Notes under the pieces: model-generated
The model's database searches: none
Seen by the model: only the letters and a program-made list of their open reading frames with translations
Told to the model about the DNA's origin: nothing
Position numbers and translations under genes: made by a program
Source: Gracilariopsis chorda
Taxonomy: Eukaryota; Rhodophyta; Florideophyceae; Gracilariales; Gracilariaceae
NCBI GenBank assembly: GCA_003194525.1
Contig: NBIV01000102.1
Location: forward strand, 186,001-250,000
Reading direction: 5' to 3'
DNA length: 64,000 bases
In this document: positions 40,641 through 51,536 of the stretch, piece by piece
Position numbering within the stretch: position 1 is the stretch's first letter
Layout: each line of letters opens with the position of its first letter

Positions 40641-42670
40641 GGGCGCATTTGGCACTGCGCCAGTGCAATATATACGTCTGTCGCATGCATGTCTGCAATG
40701 AAACTTCAGTATACACTGCACTGGCGCAGTGCAGTTTGCCACGTGTCAGAATGCACCGCCGGGTTTTTGCTGCTGAGTGGCTGGCACTACAATTTGATTG
40801 TATTGCAAGCCATTCAGCAGCCATTGCACAGTAAACATGCAGCAGCAGCAGCTAATTAACTGATCGCTTTGCTGCTGCTGCTGCTGCTGAAGTTTTTTAA
40901 TGGTAGGGAGCCGTTGCGCCAAATGGGCGTTTTGCATGCGCAAACGGGGGCGTGCAAAGCGAATTTGTGGCGCAACGCCTCCCGTCAGTCAGCAACACCC
41001 CCCTTATACATGAGCAAATCATGAAGGGTGGGGGTGTTGAGACAAGTAGAAGTGGCCTTCGGCCGAGGGCAGCGCTGCGCGCCACTGAGTAGGGGTGACG
41101 TTGGGGGATATGCAGGCCGCTTATGCTCGATAACGCTCGCAAACGACCTGCAGACGAATGAGGGCCGCGGTGCCGAGAGTGAATATAGACTAGAGCAATA
41201 ATTGAGCGCCCGCCCATGCGATTGTGATTGGCGGGTACTGCAGTTTTGCATGGAGAGTACATTGGATTGTAATTGGCCGGCACTGCCAAAATGACTGCAG
41301 TGCCAACCAATATGGAGTGGGATGGGTAGCAGTGTTTTAGTGCCAGCCACTGAGCAGCAGTGGCATTCAACATGCAGCAGCAGCGAATAAGCTTTGAGCT
41401 TTGCTGGTGATGCTGCTGGTGATGCTGCTGCTGCTGGTGAATTTTTTGAATGGCAGGGAGGCATTGCGCCAAAAGAGGTTTATGCATGTGCTGAAGAGGG
41501 CGTGTGGGCAAGTTTATTGGCGCATTGCCTCCGTTCAATCAAGATGTAGGCGCTCATACGCTTGTAAATCTATAGAATGGAGAAACAAGTAGAAGGGGCC
41601 TTCTGCCGCGGGTGGCGCTGCTTGCCGCTTAATAGGAGTGAATTTGGGGGATCTGCAGGCTGCTTTTGCTTGCCAACGCTTGCAAACGACCTGCAGACGA
41701 ATGAGGGCCGCGGCGCCGAGAGTCAATATAGAATAGAGAAATAATTGAGTGCCTTGCGCGATTGTGATGAACGGGCACTGCAGTTGTGCATGGAGAGTAC
41801 AGTGGATTGTAATTGGCCAGCACTGCCAAAATGACTGCAGTGCCAACCACTGTGCAGTGGGATGGGTAGCAGTGTTGTAGTGCCAGACACTGAGCAGCAG
41901 AGGCAGTCAACATGCAGCAGCATCGAATAAGCTTTGAGCTTTGCTGCTGTTGCTGCTGGTGATGGTGGTGGTGATGGTGGTGGTGATGGTGGTGGTGGTG
42001 ATGGTGGTGGTGGTGAATGTTTTGAATGGCAGGGAGGGGTTGCGCAAAAAGAGGTTTATGCATGCGCTGAAGAGGGCGTTCGGGCATGTTTATTGGCGCA
42101 ACGCCTCCGTTTATTCAAGATGTAGGCGTTCATACGCTTGTAAATCTATAGAATGGAGAGACAAGTGGAAATCGTCTTCGGCCGTGGGTGGCGCTGTGCG
42201 CCCCGTTGGTTTTGTAGGTTTGTGTATTTAGTAGCGTTCGGAGGCTCTCCGAGCACTTTGCTCACTTGCGCTCGCAATAGCTCTCGTAGAACCACGGGGC
42301 GCCGTGGCGCCTAGAGTATGTGGAGCCGTAAGAGGTTGTGTTTAGGTGCCTAAATTGACTGCAGTGCCAGCCAATGATGAGAAAGTGGGACACGTTGCTT
42401 TGTGTAAGTGGCTGGCACTGCAGTCCTTATGAGAGTACCAGCCAGTAAGCAGCAGGCTTTGCTGCTGCTGCTGCAGCTGAATTTTTTAAATAATAGGGAG
42501 GCGTCGCGCCAAATGGGCGTTTTGCATGCGCAAACGGGGGCGTGCAAAATGATTTTGTGTCGCAACGCCTCCATTCAATCAAGAACACCCCCCCTCATAC
42601 GCGTGTATATCATTATAGAGGAGAGAAAAAAGGAAGCGGCCTTCGGCCACAGGCAGCGCTTTGCGCCGCG
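40640..42670. repeat. tandem array of hairpin-bearing repeat units
   Basis: Four diverged units (centred near 40940, 41495, 42070 and 42535) share an order of modules. These are a CTGCAGTGCCA-type segment, a GCT/GCTGGT trinucleotide run, a hairpin with arms GGAGGCGTTGCGCCAA / TTGGCGCAACGCCTCC about 45 bp apart, and then a CTTCGGCC...GGCAGCGCTGCGC tail. Arm matches are 15/16 (40906-40921/40968-40983), 15/16 (41457-41472/41517-41532), 14/16 (42033-42048/42093-42108) and 13/16 (42497-42512/42557-42572). Two further perfect inverted repeats occur: 15 bp at 40653-40667/40717-40731 and 17 bp at 42357-42373/42409-42425. Units 2 and 3 also share about 500 bp upstream (41111 and 41654). Unit spacing is 465-575 bp. 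Confidence 0.85.
41960..42016. repeat. GGTGAT/GGTGGT microsatellite
   Basis: A GGTGAT/GGTGGT run of about 57 bp replaces the GCT run in the third unit of the hairpin array. Confidence 0.9.
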
Positions 42671-42774
42671 GTGGAGGAGTTATTAACAGCAGTGAGAAGA
42701 AATCATTGGTGGAGAAGGCAAAAGCAGAAAAGCAAGTAGTTTAATTCAGTGAATCAAGAACGCAAGAAATATGA

Positions 42775-43329
42775 TTATGGTTGTTGAGGGATGTAGAACT
42801 GAATGGCTTCTGGGAGCACTGGGTTGGAGATAGCCACAGGCATGGGATGAATTGTGTTTACCTTTGCGGATGTAAGCAGCGGGTCATGCAGGAGTAGCAC
42901 ATTGTCGTTGCTTCGAGCGAGCGACAATGCGACATAAAACTGACCGGTGCAGAAGAAGTTGGATTGTATATCCATAACCAAGCCATCTAACGTCTTTCCC
43001 TGTCCTTTGTGAACGGTAGCTGCAAAGTTGAGAGGAATGGGGTACTGCCTTCGAAACATGTGAATGTCTGCGAAAAAAAAATGGAATTCTATACGATGCA
43101 GGAGCTGTCGTTCCAGTACCTGTCCGTTCTCGTCGAATCGAGCCATCTGCATCGTAAACTGATCGACACGCACGACTAAGAACAGCTTTCTGTTGACTAC
43201 AGCCTGATGCACAAGATGTGCAAAAATACAGAGCTGGCACCCTTCAAGATCAAGTTTTTGAACAAACTTTGCGATTTCTGTGCAATTATCAAGGTTGACT
43301 GCTGTATAGAAAATATTTTTTCCTTTCAT
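42775..43329 (-). pseudogene. C-terminal part of a Pif1/Helitron-type helicase
   Basis: The 184-residue frame carries the last helicase motifs of the Pif1 superfamily. YPIPLNFAATVHKGQGKTLD aligns with the usual (F/L)AMTINKSQGQTLD motif V, and FCTGQFYVALSLARSNDNV aligns with motif VI (GQLYVALSRVRS). The R of LSRVR is changed to L-A here. The nucleotide-binding N-terminal motifs are absent upstream. Such tails are most often from Helitron Rep-helicases, though a cellular Pif1 copy is possible. It abuts the hairpin array, which lies on the element's 3' side. Confidence 0.7.
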
Positions 43330-44365
43330 TGTAAATAGGGGAGTATCACTGTGAAATCATCTGCCATTGCATGGTACAGATCGGGTGCAATTGCGGGATA
43401 AGAAGATATCTTTTCTATTCTGGCAGGGCGAGATGGAAAGGACACACGTCCGTAAGGGGACGGGGAGCTGGTGGGTTGCGAGAAGACGGAAGAACGGGAA
43501 GGAGATCTCGAAGGAAGACCAGACAAAGAATGTATGAAAAACACAACTGTCGGAATGATTATTTCCAAAAGGGTTAAAAGACTGCTAGATTGCTAACCTT
43601 CACCTCTATATTAACCTCTGGTGCACCTCACTTGGCCCAAAGGGCGTTTAGGACGGTCATCCCCTGCATGTCGCACGAAGCTGTTCAAGAGCACTTGTTT
43701 TTTGCGCATATGATTTGGTTATGGCAAGTGAAGGAACGACAATGTAGTTTTTATTGGCAATTACGCAAGGTGGACGACGGGTTGGATAAAGCACTGGCTT
43801 GTGCAGCGGATTCGCTTTCTCAGTCTCCGTCTCCGTCGTCGCACACCCACAGCCTTGAAGGGGCCGTTCTTGCTTTTCAAACCCTCCCACCTCTCCACAC
43901 GGCTACACATCCATCAATCATGGATTATGCTTGTGAATACTCTTCACATCACGCCTGCGAATACTCTTTGCAGGAACTGTTACGCACGCCAGCAATGCTC
44001 GACCAAATTATTTAAACAAGGTTTAAATGTTCTGGCCACTGAAAGTGTGCAAGAATGAAAATGGTTTTCAAAAATTCTTGGACTCGGGAGGCTTTTACAG
44101 CTTCTGTAACAAGGGCATCAATGAAAGCTGGCTTGAGCAAAAAATCTTCCTCCTCTTATGCACCTTTCCGCGTTGCTTCATTTCAGAACGGGAATAATAT
44201 TTTCTCCGCCGGTTCGTTTGGTGGATCTGCAGAAGGCTGTTGATTCAAGGGCCGGACATGTTTATACTGTGAAAGGTGGAAACAGATAGATATTACTAGG
44301 CACGAGAGTACAAGAATCGTCACGACATATTCATGCAAGCGAAGACGTGCATCAGATGATCGAGA
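43330..44365. other. intergenic region upstream of RRP45
   Basis: Possible upstream remains of the helicase on the minus strand (to about 43568). Two + strand frames (43668-44015 and 44055-44243) show no motif. No gene supported. Confidence 0.4.
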
Positions 44366-45604
44366 ATGAAGGAGAAGGTCATTTCTTTATGTGAGAAAAA
44401 CTTTACTATTGATTGTATCAAAGCAAACTGCAGGGTAGATGGACGTAGGATTTCAGAGGCACGGAAAGCAAGTATATCTCTTGGCCCTAATTGGGGCTTC
44501 GCTGAAGTCAGGTACGACCGTACCCATGCAGTTGCTTCAACGACTGTGGAGGCCATAACTCCTACTCCAGATCGCGGATCAGAGGGATCTATATCTATAT
44601 CAGTTGAGCTTTCGCCAACCGCGTCCGAGCCCGCCGCCCGTGCATCTTTGTTTCGGAATACGGGATCTTTCATTGAAACTCGGAATTGTATTGAAAGCTT
44701 TGTTCGTGATTCACGCTCCGTTGATACCGAAGCTTTATGCGTTCTGGCGGGTGTTAAAGTATGGAGTGTTCGCGTAGACGTACACATCATCAACGATGAT
44801 GGTAATTGCATGGACGCATGCATGCTTGCGGTAATGGCGTCCTTAATGCATGCGCGTCGTCCGGACGTTACCGTCACAGGGAAAGAAGTTCGGATTCATG
44901 CCATGGATGAAAGAGAACCTGTTCCACTTCCTGTGCACCATGTTCCCTTGTCTGCAACCTTTGGGCTCTTTGGGGGTGGGCGACCATTTGACCCCGACAC
45001 AGTTGTTCTCGACCCGGTGAAAACAGAGGAGTTAGCATCGAATGGTAGCGTTTCTTTCGCTTTCAACTCGCAAGGTGAAGTTTGCGGAGTGTACAAAGGT
45101 GGCGGGTTACCACTGCATATTCGCAGTTTCGAAGTATGCTCAAAGTTGGCTGCAACTCATGCAGTTGGATTGACTGCAATTCTGAAAGCTGCGTTGGCGG
45201 ATGCATCAGCTGAACACCCTTTATCTACGGTGCGCCCAATGCTGGTAGATGCAGAACCTGTGGCCATGTTAGCGAAGAAAGAAAGCGAGCGCGAGAAGCT
45301 TGCTGCACCGACTTCGACATGGAACGCCACACCTGTGCTCGATACCGCACCACCCGACATTGACGCAATGGAAACCATTACACGTGCGCGAGCAGTGCCG
45401 AAGAATGATCTCATCGACGGCGTGTTCGAGCATGAGAATGAAGACGATCAAAATGAAGATATGAAGGATGTTGGCCCTGAGGAGGAAAACAAAATGATAG
45501 TAGAAAAGCTGATTCGTTCTGACAGTGAGTCATCTACCGAAGGTTTAGAGGCGGCTATCGTTCCCAAGAAACAACGCAAAGAGCGAAAGACGCGGAGGAG
45601 GTGA
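44366..45604 (+). CDS. EXOSC9: exosome subunit RRP45 (EXOSC9), RNase PH fold
   Basis: The 412-residue protein starts MKEKVISLCEKNFTIDCIKA and has the RNase PH signature RVDGRRISEARKASISLG, then GFAEVRYDRTHAVASTTVEA. The second half of the fold follows, with VKVWSVRVDVHIINDDGNCM, DACMLAVMASLMHARRP and PLPVHHVPLSATFGLF. This matches Rrp45 more closely than Rrp42/43. Like other eukaryotic ring subunits it is probably not catalytic. The C-terminal 100 residues are acidic, then a Lys/Arg-rich nuclear signal. Intronless. Confidence 0.93.
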   Translation: MKEKVISLCEKNFTIDCIKANCRVDGRRISEARKASISLGPNWGFAEVRYDRTHAVASTTVEAITPTPDRGSEGSISISVELSPTASEPAARASLFRNTGSFIETRNCIESFVRDSRSVDTEALCVLAGVKVWSVRVDVHIINDDGNCMDACMLAVMASLMHARRPDVTVTGKEVRIHAMDEREPVPLPVHHVPLSATFGLFGGGRPFDPDTVVLDPVKTEELASNGSVSFAFNSQGEVCGVYKGGGLPLHIRSFEVCSKLAATHAVGLTAILKAALADASAEHPLSTVRPMLVDAEPVAMLAKKESEREKLAAPTSTWNATPVLDTAPPDIDAMETITRARAVPKNDLIDGVFEHENEDDQNEDMKDVGPEEENKMIVEKLIRSDSESSTEGLEAAIVPKKQRKERKTRRR

Positions 45605-45859
45605 CAGGTGAGTGTGTATCTCGCAAGAACTTACAAATCAGGCACAACAGAGCGACTTATGATTGAGTGAAATGGTTATCTTTACGCGGCAATCGGAGAA
45701 CTGGCGCTGAGTATGAACAATGCAAGAATGAAAGCTCATAGATTTGCTCGATTGCTGCACCATGAATTGGGCGTGGATCGAGGCATTTCGGCGCTGTTCC
45801 GTATTGTTGCTGAAAGTAATGTGTGATTGATGGCGTCGAGAAGTCGCACAAGATGGGTT

Positions 45860-46708
45860 TCACAATCCAACGCGATCAAGATTGTTGCGAACGTACGCAA
45901 AATCTTCAGGGTTGGTGAGTTCCAGTGGTATTGAGTTACCAACTCCATATACATAGGTTCTGGTGCCCTCCTCAGGAAGTAAGTCGTTAAGCATTGTGGA
46001 TAAAATGTACTCAGACGTATCGTCTGTGGGATTCTGTTTAAGCCAAGCGTTGAGCTTTCGTTGAGCAAAGTCCAAAATTGATGGTTGAAAACCAAAGATG
46101 TTCATGGATGTGAGTTCATCACCAGTGTACTTGCCGGTGCGGATGTCGTCCATACTGATGTTGTACTGCTCGACGATTCGGGTGAGACAGGAACCCTCGA
46201 TACCAACGACAGCACGATTGACCTTTCCACTTTGAGGCAGTACATCGCGCAGTGGGTAGCCGGGCATGCACGGGGTGTCCTTATATCGTATATGAGTACA
46301 AACGTGTTCAAGGGCGGAATCTCCGTACAGAGTGTCTCCATTAAGAATAATAAAGGGTTCATCGAGAAGGTTCTTTGCAGCGAGCAATGCGGCAACAGTA
46401 CCAAGCGGCTTCTTACGGTAGGGTGGAGTCACTTGGTAGGCATAACGCACTGGCAAACCGAGAAAATTGTCTCCGACGACATCGTGGATTTGAGCATATG
46501 TGGAATCGGAAACGATGATGATTATGGCGGAAACGGATTGATTAAGGAGCTGACGAACGGATAGTTCGAGAAGAGTCTCGCCGCAGCGACCAACTTGTTG
46601 AAGACATTTGATGCGATAACCGAAACGAGAGCTCAATCCAGCGGCGAGATAGACGCCGTAGAAAGGCTTTGGGGTGCGCGACGAATCTGATGACGATGGA
46701 TCGGCCAT
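45860..46708 (-). CDS. MobA-like/NTP-transferase nucleotidyltransferase
   Basis: The 282-residue protein has the nucleotidyltransferase core: YLAAGLSSRFGYRIKCLQQVG at 18-38 (nucleotide loop and Lys), an LGTVAALLAAKNLL helix, and FIILNGDTLYG at about 120 with the metal-binding Asp. SSRFG, rather than a longer GxRL motif, recalls MobA/MocA-like enzymes. The length and C-terminal part (NIFGFQPSILDF) resemble sugar-phosphate nucleotidyltransferases. The substrate cannot be assigned. There is no leader or membrane segment, so it is likely cytosolic. Gap to the RRP45 stop: 255 bp. Confidence 0.8.
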   Translation of the reverse strand: MADPSSSDSSRTPKPFYGVYLAAGLSSRFGYRIKCLQQVGRCGETLLELSVRQLLNQSVSAIIIIVSDSTYAQIHDVVGDNFLGLPVRYAYQVTPPYRKKPLGTVAALLAAKNLLDEPFIILNGDTLYGDSALEHVCTHIRYKDTPCMPGYPLRDVLPQSGKVNRAVVGIEGSCLTRIVEQYNISMDDIRTGKYTGDELTSMNIFGFQPSILDFAQRKLNAWLKQNPTDDTSEYILSTMLNDLLPEEGTRTYVYGVGNSIPLELTNPEDFAYVRNNLDRVGL

Positions 46709-47448
46709 CAGCGAATAAGAGCTAGTAGAATAGGTGAAAGCAAAGTCGAGCGCGGGATGACCGTGAAGGAGTTGGACGTGGTGAGAATCAAGTGTGCGAT
46801 ATGCGGAACTGTGAGCGGTGAAGGTGCGATCCGGGTTGGGCTCTTTGCCGGCCGTGAAACGTCGAGCAGGAACGATTTTGGTTTAATGTAATGTCAGACA
46901 GGGCACGAAGCGAAAGGCTGCGGAGTGAAAGGAGGAGGGTGGGCGTGGTCACTGAGCACGTCTGCATGCGCATCGAGGTACACGGAGATTGCACCGCCAA
47001 TGGCGCCGCTCTCCGCGCAAACCGTGCAGCGCCTGCGCTTCACAGCGTCGTTCAAGTCGCGTCGCGGCCACGTGGCGAACTGAAATCGACTCGGATAGAA
47101 CGGGTCCTTCCGAAAAGCGACAGAGCGACACTTCTACAGTCCGCGAAACCAGAATGAAGCCACCCCCAACTTCCTCCATTGTTCTTGAACGACTCTTCCC
47201 TTTCTGTAGCACGCCATTCAGACGGATGGAACTGACAAACGAAACCTATCTGTCAAGTCAGATTACGTTCCAACCCTGTTGGATGCCTCCAGTTAACCAA
47301 TAACAATCCATACCTGCGTAATTCAATTGAAGTCCACTTACCTTAAATCCAACTCATTGACAAGCGCGCGCACTACACAGTAGTTCAAAATCCATAACAG
47401 TTTCACTTGCATCTCCCTCAGTTTCTTCAAGTCCAACAACAGTCAAGA
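46709..47448. other. intergenic region
   Basis: 740 bp upstream of the nucleotidyltransferase gene; short GC-rich frames on both strands, none with a motif. Confidence 0.45.
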
Positions 47449-48453
47449 TGGGACGCAATAAGCCCATAAGCCCCTGTCTGACAAAGAAAATGGCATGATT
47501 CTTGCAACTCCAGCTCACTGTTGCTTGCAGAGAGAAATAGCTCAGAATTTGGAACCCTCTCGTGCTGTTGTGCAGAACTTTTTAAAAATTCCAAACAAGT
47601 ACAATACTCAGTTTAAAGGATCTAACAACATAAACCTGACCCGTGCTGCCAAAATAGCGTTACTTTGCGCCGCTTCAAACACAACGTTATCTTCAAGAGA
47701 GCTTCGTAACGCTCTGTCACTCTGGTAGCTGTCAAAAGAGTTCAACCGATTTTCAAGGATGGTGGTAATTTAATTTATAAGAAAATCATAAAGGAACCAA
47801 TAATAACAGACAGCCATAAAACATAACGACAAATTTGGACTCGTCCAAAAATTTTCTTTTCTATGGAACAGTGGAAGTAAATTATTTTCTCCGATGATAA
47901 AAAGTTTAACCTTGATAGTCCGGATGAGTTCGCCTACTACTGACACTACCTTCGTAAGAAAGAATAAGTCTTCTCAAAGAGGCAAAATGGTGGAGATTCG
48001 GTCATGTTATGAGGTGCATTTTTCTTTTATGGTTTGAGTATTTTTGTAGTTTGCAAAGATAATATGGATTCTAAAAAGGACTGTAAATTATTATAAAAAG
48101 AAATTATATTGTTTGCAGTCGAAAGATTGGGAGAAGTTTTTACTTTTCAACGAAATGGGGCTTCTATAAATCTGTCTGTTTATACTACGCGGTGTTGAAA
48201 GGACCGCAATGTTGATTTTCCTCCCTGGCCGGCTAAGTCTCTCGACTTAAACATTATGAAAAACATCTGGGTACTGTTAGCACGTCGAGCGTACGCTAAT
48301 CAGCGCCAGTTTTCGGATTTTGGAACGCTTTTGGAAGTTGTTGTGGAATGTTGGAACGAGTTAACCAATGAGTACTTGGAAACTCTATACGAGTCATTAA
48401 AGGAGCTTTGCATAAAAAAGGTGGAAAAGAAAGAATACATGACGAAGTATTGA
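47449..48453 (+). pseudogene. Tc1/mariner transposase pseudogene
   Basis: Pieces in order match a Tc1-like transposase. First an HTH part (REIAQNLEPSRAVVQNFLK, 47530-47600), then FSDDKKFNLD near 47895 (the first catalytic Asp region), a later FQRNGASI where FQQDNAS is usual, and PWPAKSLDLNIMKNIW near 48215-48270 where SPDLNPIENLW is usual. So the second Asp has become Gly and the final Glu has become Lys. In-frame stops and frame changes occur between blocks. The last block (48256-48453) ends in a normal-looking C-terminus. Inactive; terminal inverted repeats were not identified. Confidence 0.8.
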
Positions 48454-50850
48454 GTCAAATAAAGGTGTTTTTCGTTTTGGGTTTTAATTAGGTGTCGTGG
48501 TATTGTTCAAGCTACCTACCCTTTTACGTTGACCTGAGAGGTCTTGCGCTCTACAAGGCTGTGTAACTGCGCTCGTTACTGAGTTGAAGAAGCGCAGTGT
48601 GCTACTCTGCCTCCCTTCCTTTCACGTATTGTCACAGGAAGGAAGAGGCCGGTGGCTTTATTTAGCTTTCGCGGAATGTAAGATACCCTTGGTAGAGCAT
48701 CTCCACTGACAATAAGCAGAAGAGCAAACAGTTGAATGCCTTCCATGTAAGACCACACTTCTGGGGTATGGCTTCTACCTACTTTGATTGGTACACAGAA
48801 ATATCCATTGCTGCAAAAATTTTCGAAAGTCACGAAATAAACGTTTGAACGTTTAATCTGTTGTACTACCTTTAGTACAGAGTTGTTGTAGGGACCATGC
48901 TGTTGATGAAGATATATGATAGTAAGATTGGAAAAGAGAGTAAAGATGGTGCCGGAATAGATGGTTGAAGCTATCTCGTCTTCTCGTTTTATACTGAGCT
49001 AGACTATGAAATATTGACAAAGGCTATTGCTCTTTGAGCTTCAAACGACCTCCTTCCATAATCGGCACTTACGCAAACTTACATAATATGCATAGGTGAC
49101 CTAAAGTTGTGCGATTGCGATATGTGTTTCTCATGCAATCTCATCACATCCAGGGCTGTACTACTGCTGGTGGCCTAAAAGTTTTGACAAATGCCCCCAA
49201 CCCTCTACAAATAAATATTTCAAAACACTACCGCATTGGTGTACCTTAGGCTAAGCCAAGTGCTCCTTACAATCCTTCGAAGTTATTCTCTATCATATGA
49301 GCACAAAAAAATATAATCTATAGAAACTTGCACTCGCCAACACACTTTGCGACCAAAGACTTCAGCATACTGTGATGGCATTTTTTAACGGAATAACGTT
49401 CTTTAGCGCACAACTACCAGGATCATCCCGCAGCAAGTTCCAGATAAATTCCAAATTGCTTTTAGCCACATCTATGGTCCATTATCATGCACTCTTGCCA
49501 CGTTTGCACTCTTTCGCCATCACTAAAGCTTATAATTCATCGTTATTTTGCAATTTAGAGACACAGAGCGAGTATATACCACCATAATTGTCGGTTAGAA
49601 TATTCAAACTGTAATTTCAGGGAAACCGGTACACATGTATCCTTTTATCTGACAACATTATGTCGCAACCCACATCTATCTATGTAACGATGGCAACCTG
49701 CGCGGTTCAAACATTTCCATTGCCCGAAATCTTAACTAATGGCTCTGTTGCATCCAAAATCATCCTTTCAAGAGCCCAAAAAATGAAGCTATAGCCGTCA
49801 TGACGAAGACGCAATGAAACTCTTTGGCGAGTAATATACATATCTCGCTGCTGCTGTCACAAACTACCCTGCCCTGTTTGTGATTAGTCTGTACTAGTAT
49901 TACTTTCCTCGAAATTTGAAGCCTTTGGACTATGGGAAAGCTGCTTTTACCTACCGAAAAGAAAAACATGTTTTAGAAGTTCTTCACAAGTACAGAAAAG
50001 AGGGTAGACCTCTAATGTATAGCTACTTACAGGATATAGTCGAATTAATGCTATCTAAGTTTCCAGCATGGAGAAAACAGTCGATTTGATTTCGTAATAG
50101 TAGACTGGGACGAAAGTTTCGTCCTCTCACTCAGAAACGTCATTTCGATCAAATAACCTTTCCGCGTCGACGAAAGGAAGATGCCAAATGATACCTCGTC
50201 ACTACAGCCAAAGTCCTAATGGTGCATTTTCAGAAGCTTTAGAGATTCTTAAGCGAGAACCATATAGACTGAATCCGCATTCTTAATCTTGACGAGACCG
50301 CACCGTTTCTTTGAACAGATGATAGTCGTCAAACCCGTGAAAAGATATTTAATGCTCTTGAACGCAACCAAAATGGCCCCATTCGCGGTTTTTCAAAATG
50401 AGAATCTAGTGACACTGGTTAGTTGCGTCCACTGAAATGGGAAAACGGGACTACCGAGTTTTGTACTTCGTGGTTAAAGAGTCCGAATCCCAGAACCCCG
50501 CAATCGATTCACAGGGTTTGATCATCTCCAACCATGAACGGGATACCTACCGCAAATATCACTCGTTACAGCAAGAAACGTGTAGAGCAATGCGTATGCG
50601 ATACCATCTAGGCGAGGTGGATCATGAATGATACAATACAGACGTGGCATCGGTTTAACTCAGGTACGAGTGGACCCTTGAAAATTTTGGGTGTAATTCC
50701 CTATGAATTTTATTTGGTATTTTTTTGAAATCTTCGTGGGTGGTATCTATGGTATCTGGAATGAATGGACGCCTTGTAACCGTACGGAAATTATTCATGG
50801 ATGGCAGAACTCATACGTGTCGTGTTGCGCAGTGGCCGGCAATGCCGCTC
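48454..50850. other. AT-rich gene-free stretch
   Basis: About 2.4 kb, more AT-rich than the gene regions. Only short frames (for example 49372-49587 and 50437-50631) with no motif. Probably old repeat sequence. Confidence 0.5.
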
Positions 50851-50859
50851 AGTGACAAT

Positions 50860-51536
50860 GTGTGGACCACACGTGTGGTACACTAAAGTAGTAGTATTCT
50901 TAGTTTTATTATGACCCCATAGCACTTGAGAGAGCACGGCCCTGCAGTTTCACCATGAAGTAAAGTTAAGCTGTGACTCGACTCTGAGTTATTCGCTTGC
51001 TTGAAGTGCCTAACTCCATCCTGGGGTCTCACGGCGTTCGGTCTCGTGACACTCATCCGCACAGTATCAACTAGAAACGCTGATCTCTCTTACCCCGTGG
51101 GTTCGCTCATCGCCCAGTGTTCACTATTTTTACCGTCATAGTTACTTTGTTATTGTGGGAACAGATAGTCGTTCGACTCTGTATTGAGTTTTGCCGTGGT
51201 GGCTGAATAAGCAGCACCCCCACCGCCGGGTCTCTTTCGGCTTTCCCCACGACCAACCGGGTTATACCTTTTCCCTTGGTTTCTTCCCCTTTTTTTCCTT
51301 TTCTGTTTGCATTATCATCGGACCGGAACACCGCTTACGCAGATCTGTGCACCAAGGTGACTAGCTGAGAGCCCGATTCTCGGTAACACCTCCGTCGGCA
51401 TAGCCGGAAGCGACCTCGGTTTTACACCCGACTACCGTGCGATACGGAGAGCCCTGTCGCTTGGCCTACCTCGGAAGAGAGCAAGGCCATGAACACCTCG
51501 AGAGAATCTCCAGCCTATGGATAATGCATCACAAGT
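50860..51536. mobile_element. LTR-like sequence related to the 911-bp solo LTR
   Basis: Two blocks resemble the solo LTR at 38062-38972. 50957-51010 (GACTCT...TTCGCNNGCNTGAAGTG, CCTAACTCC) parallels 38405-38460. 51376-51500 (ACGGAG...GGCCTACCTC, AAGAGAGCAAGGC) parallels 38823-38935. Exact ends and a target duplication were not found, so the boundaries are approximate. Confidence 0.55.

Noticed and set aside
40640..42670. CRISPR-like array
   Set aside because: Units are long, diverged and contain hairpins, without constant short repeats and unique spacers, and the sequence is eukaryotic.
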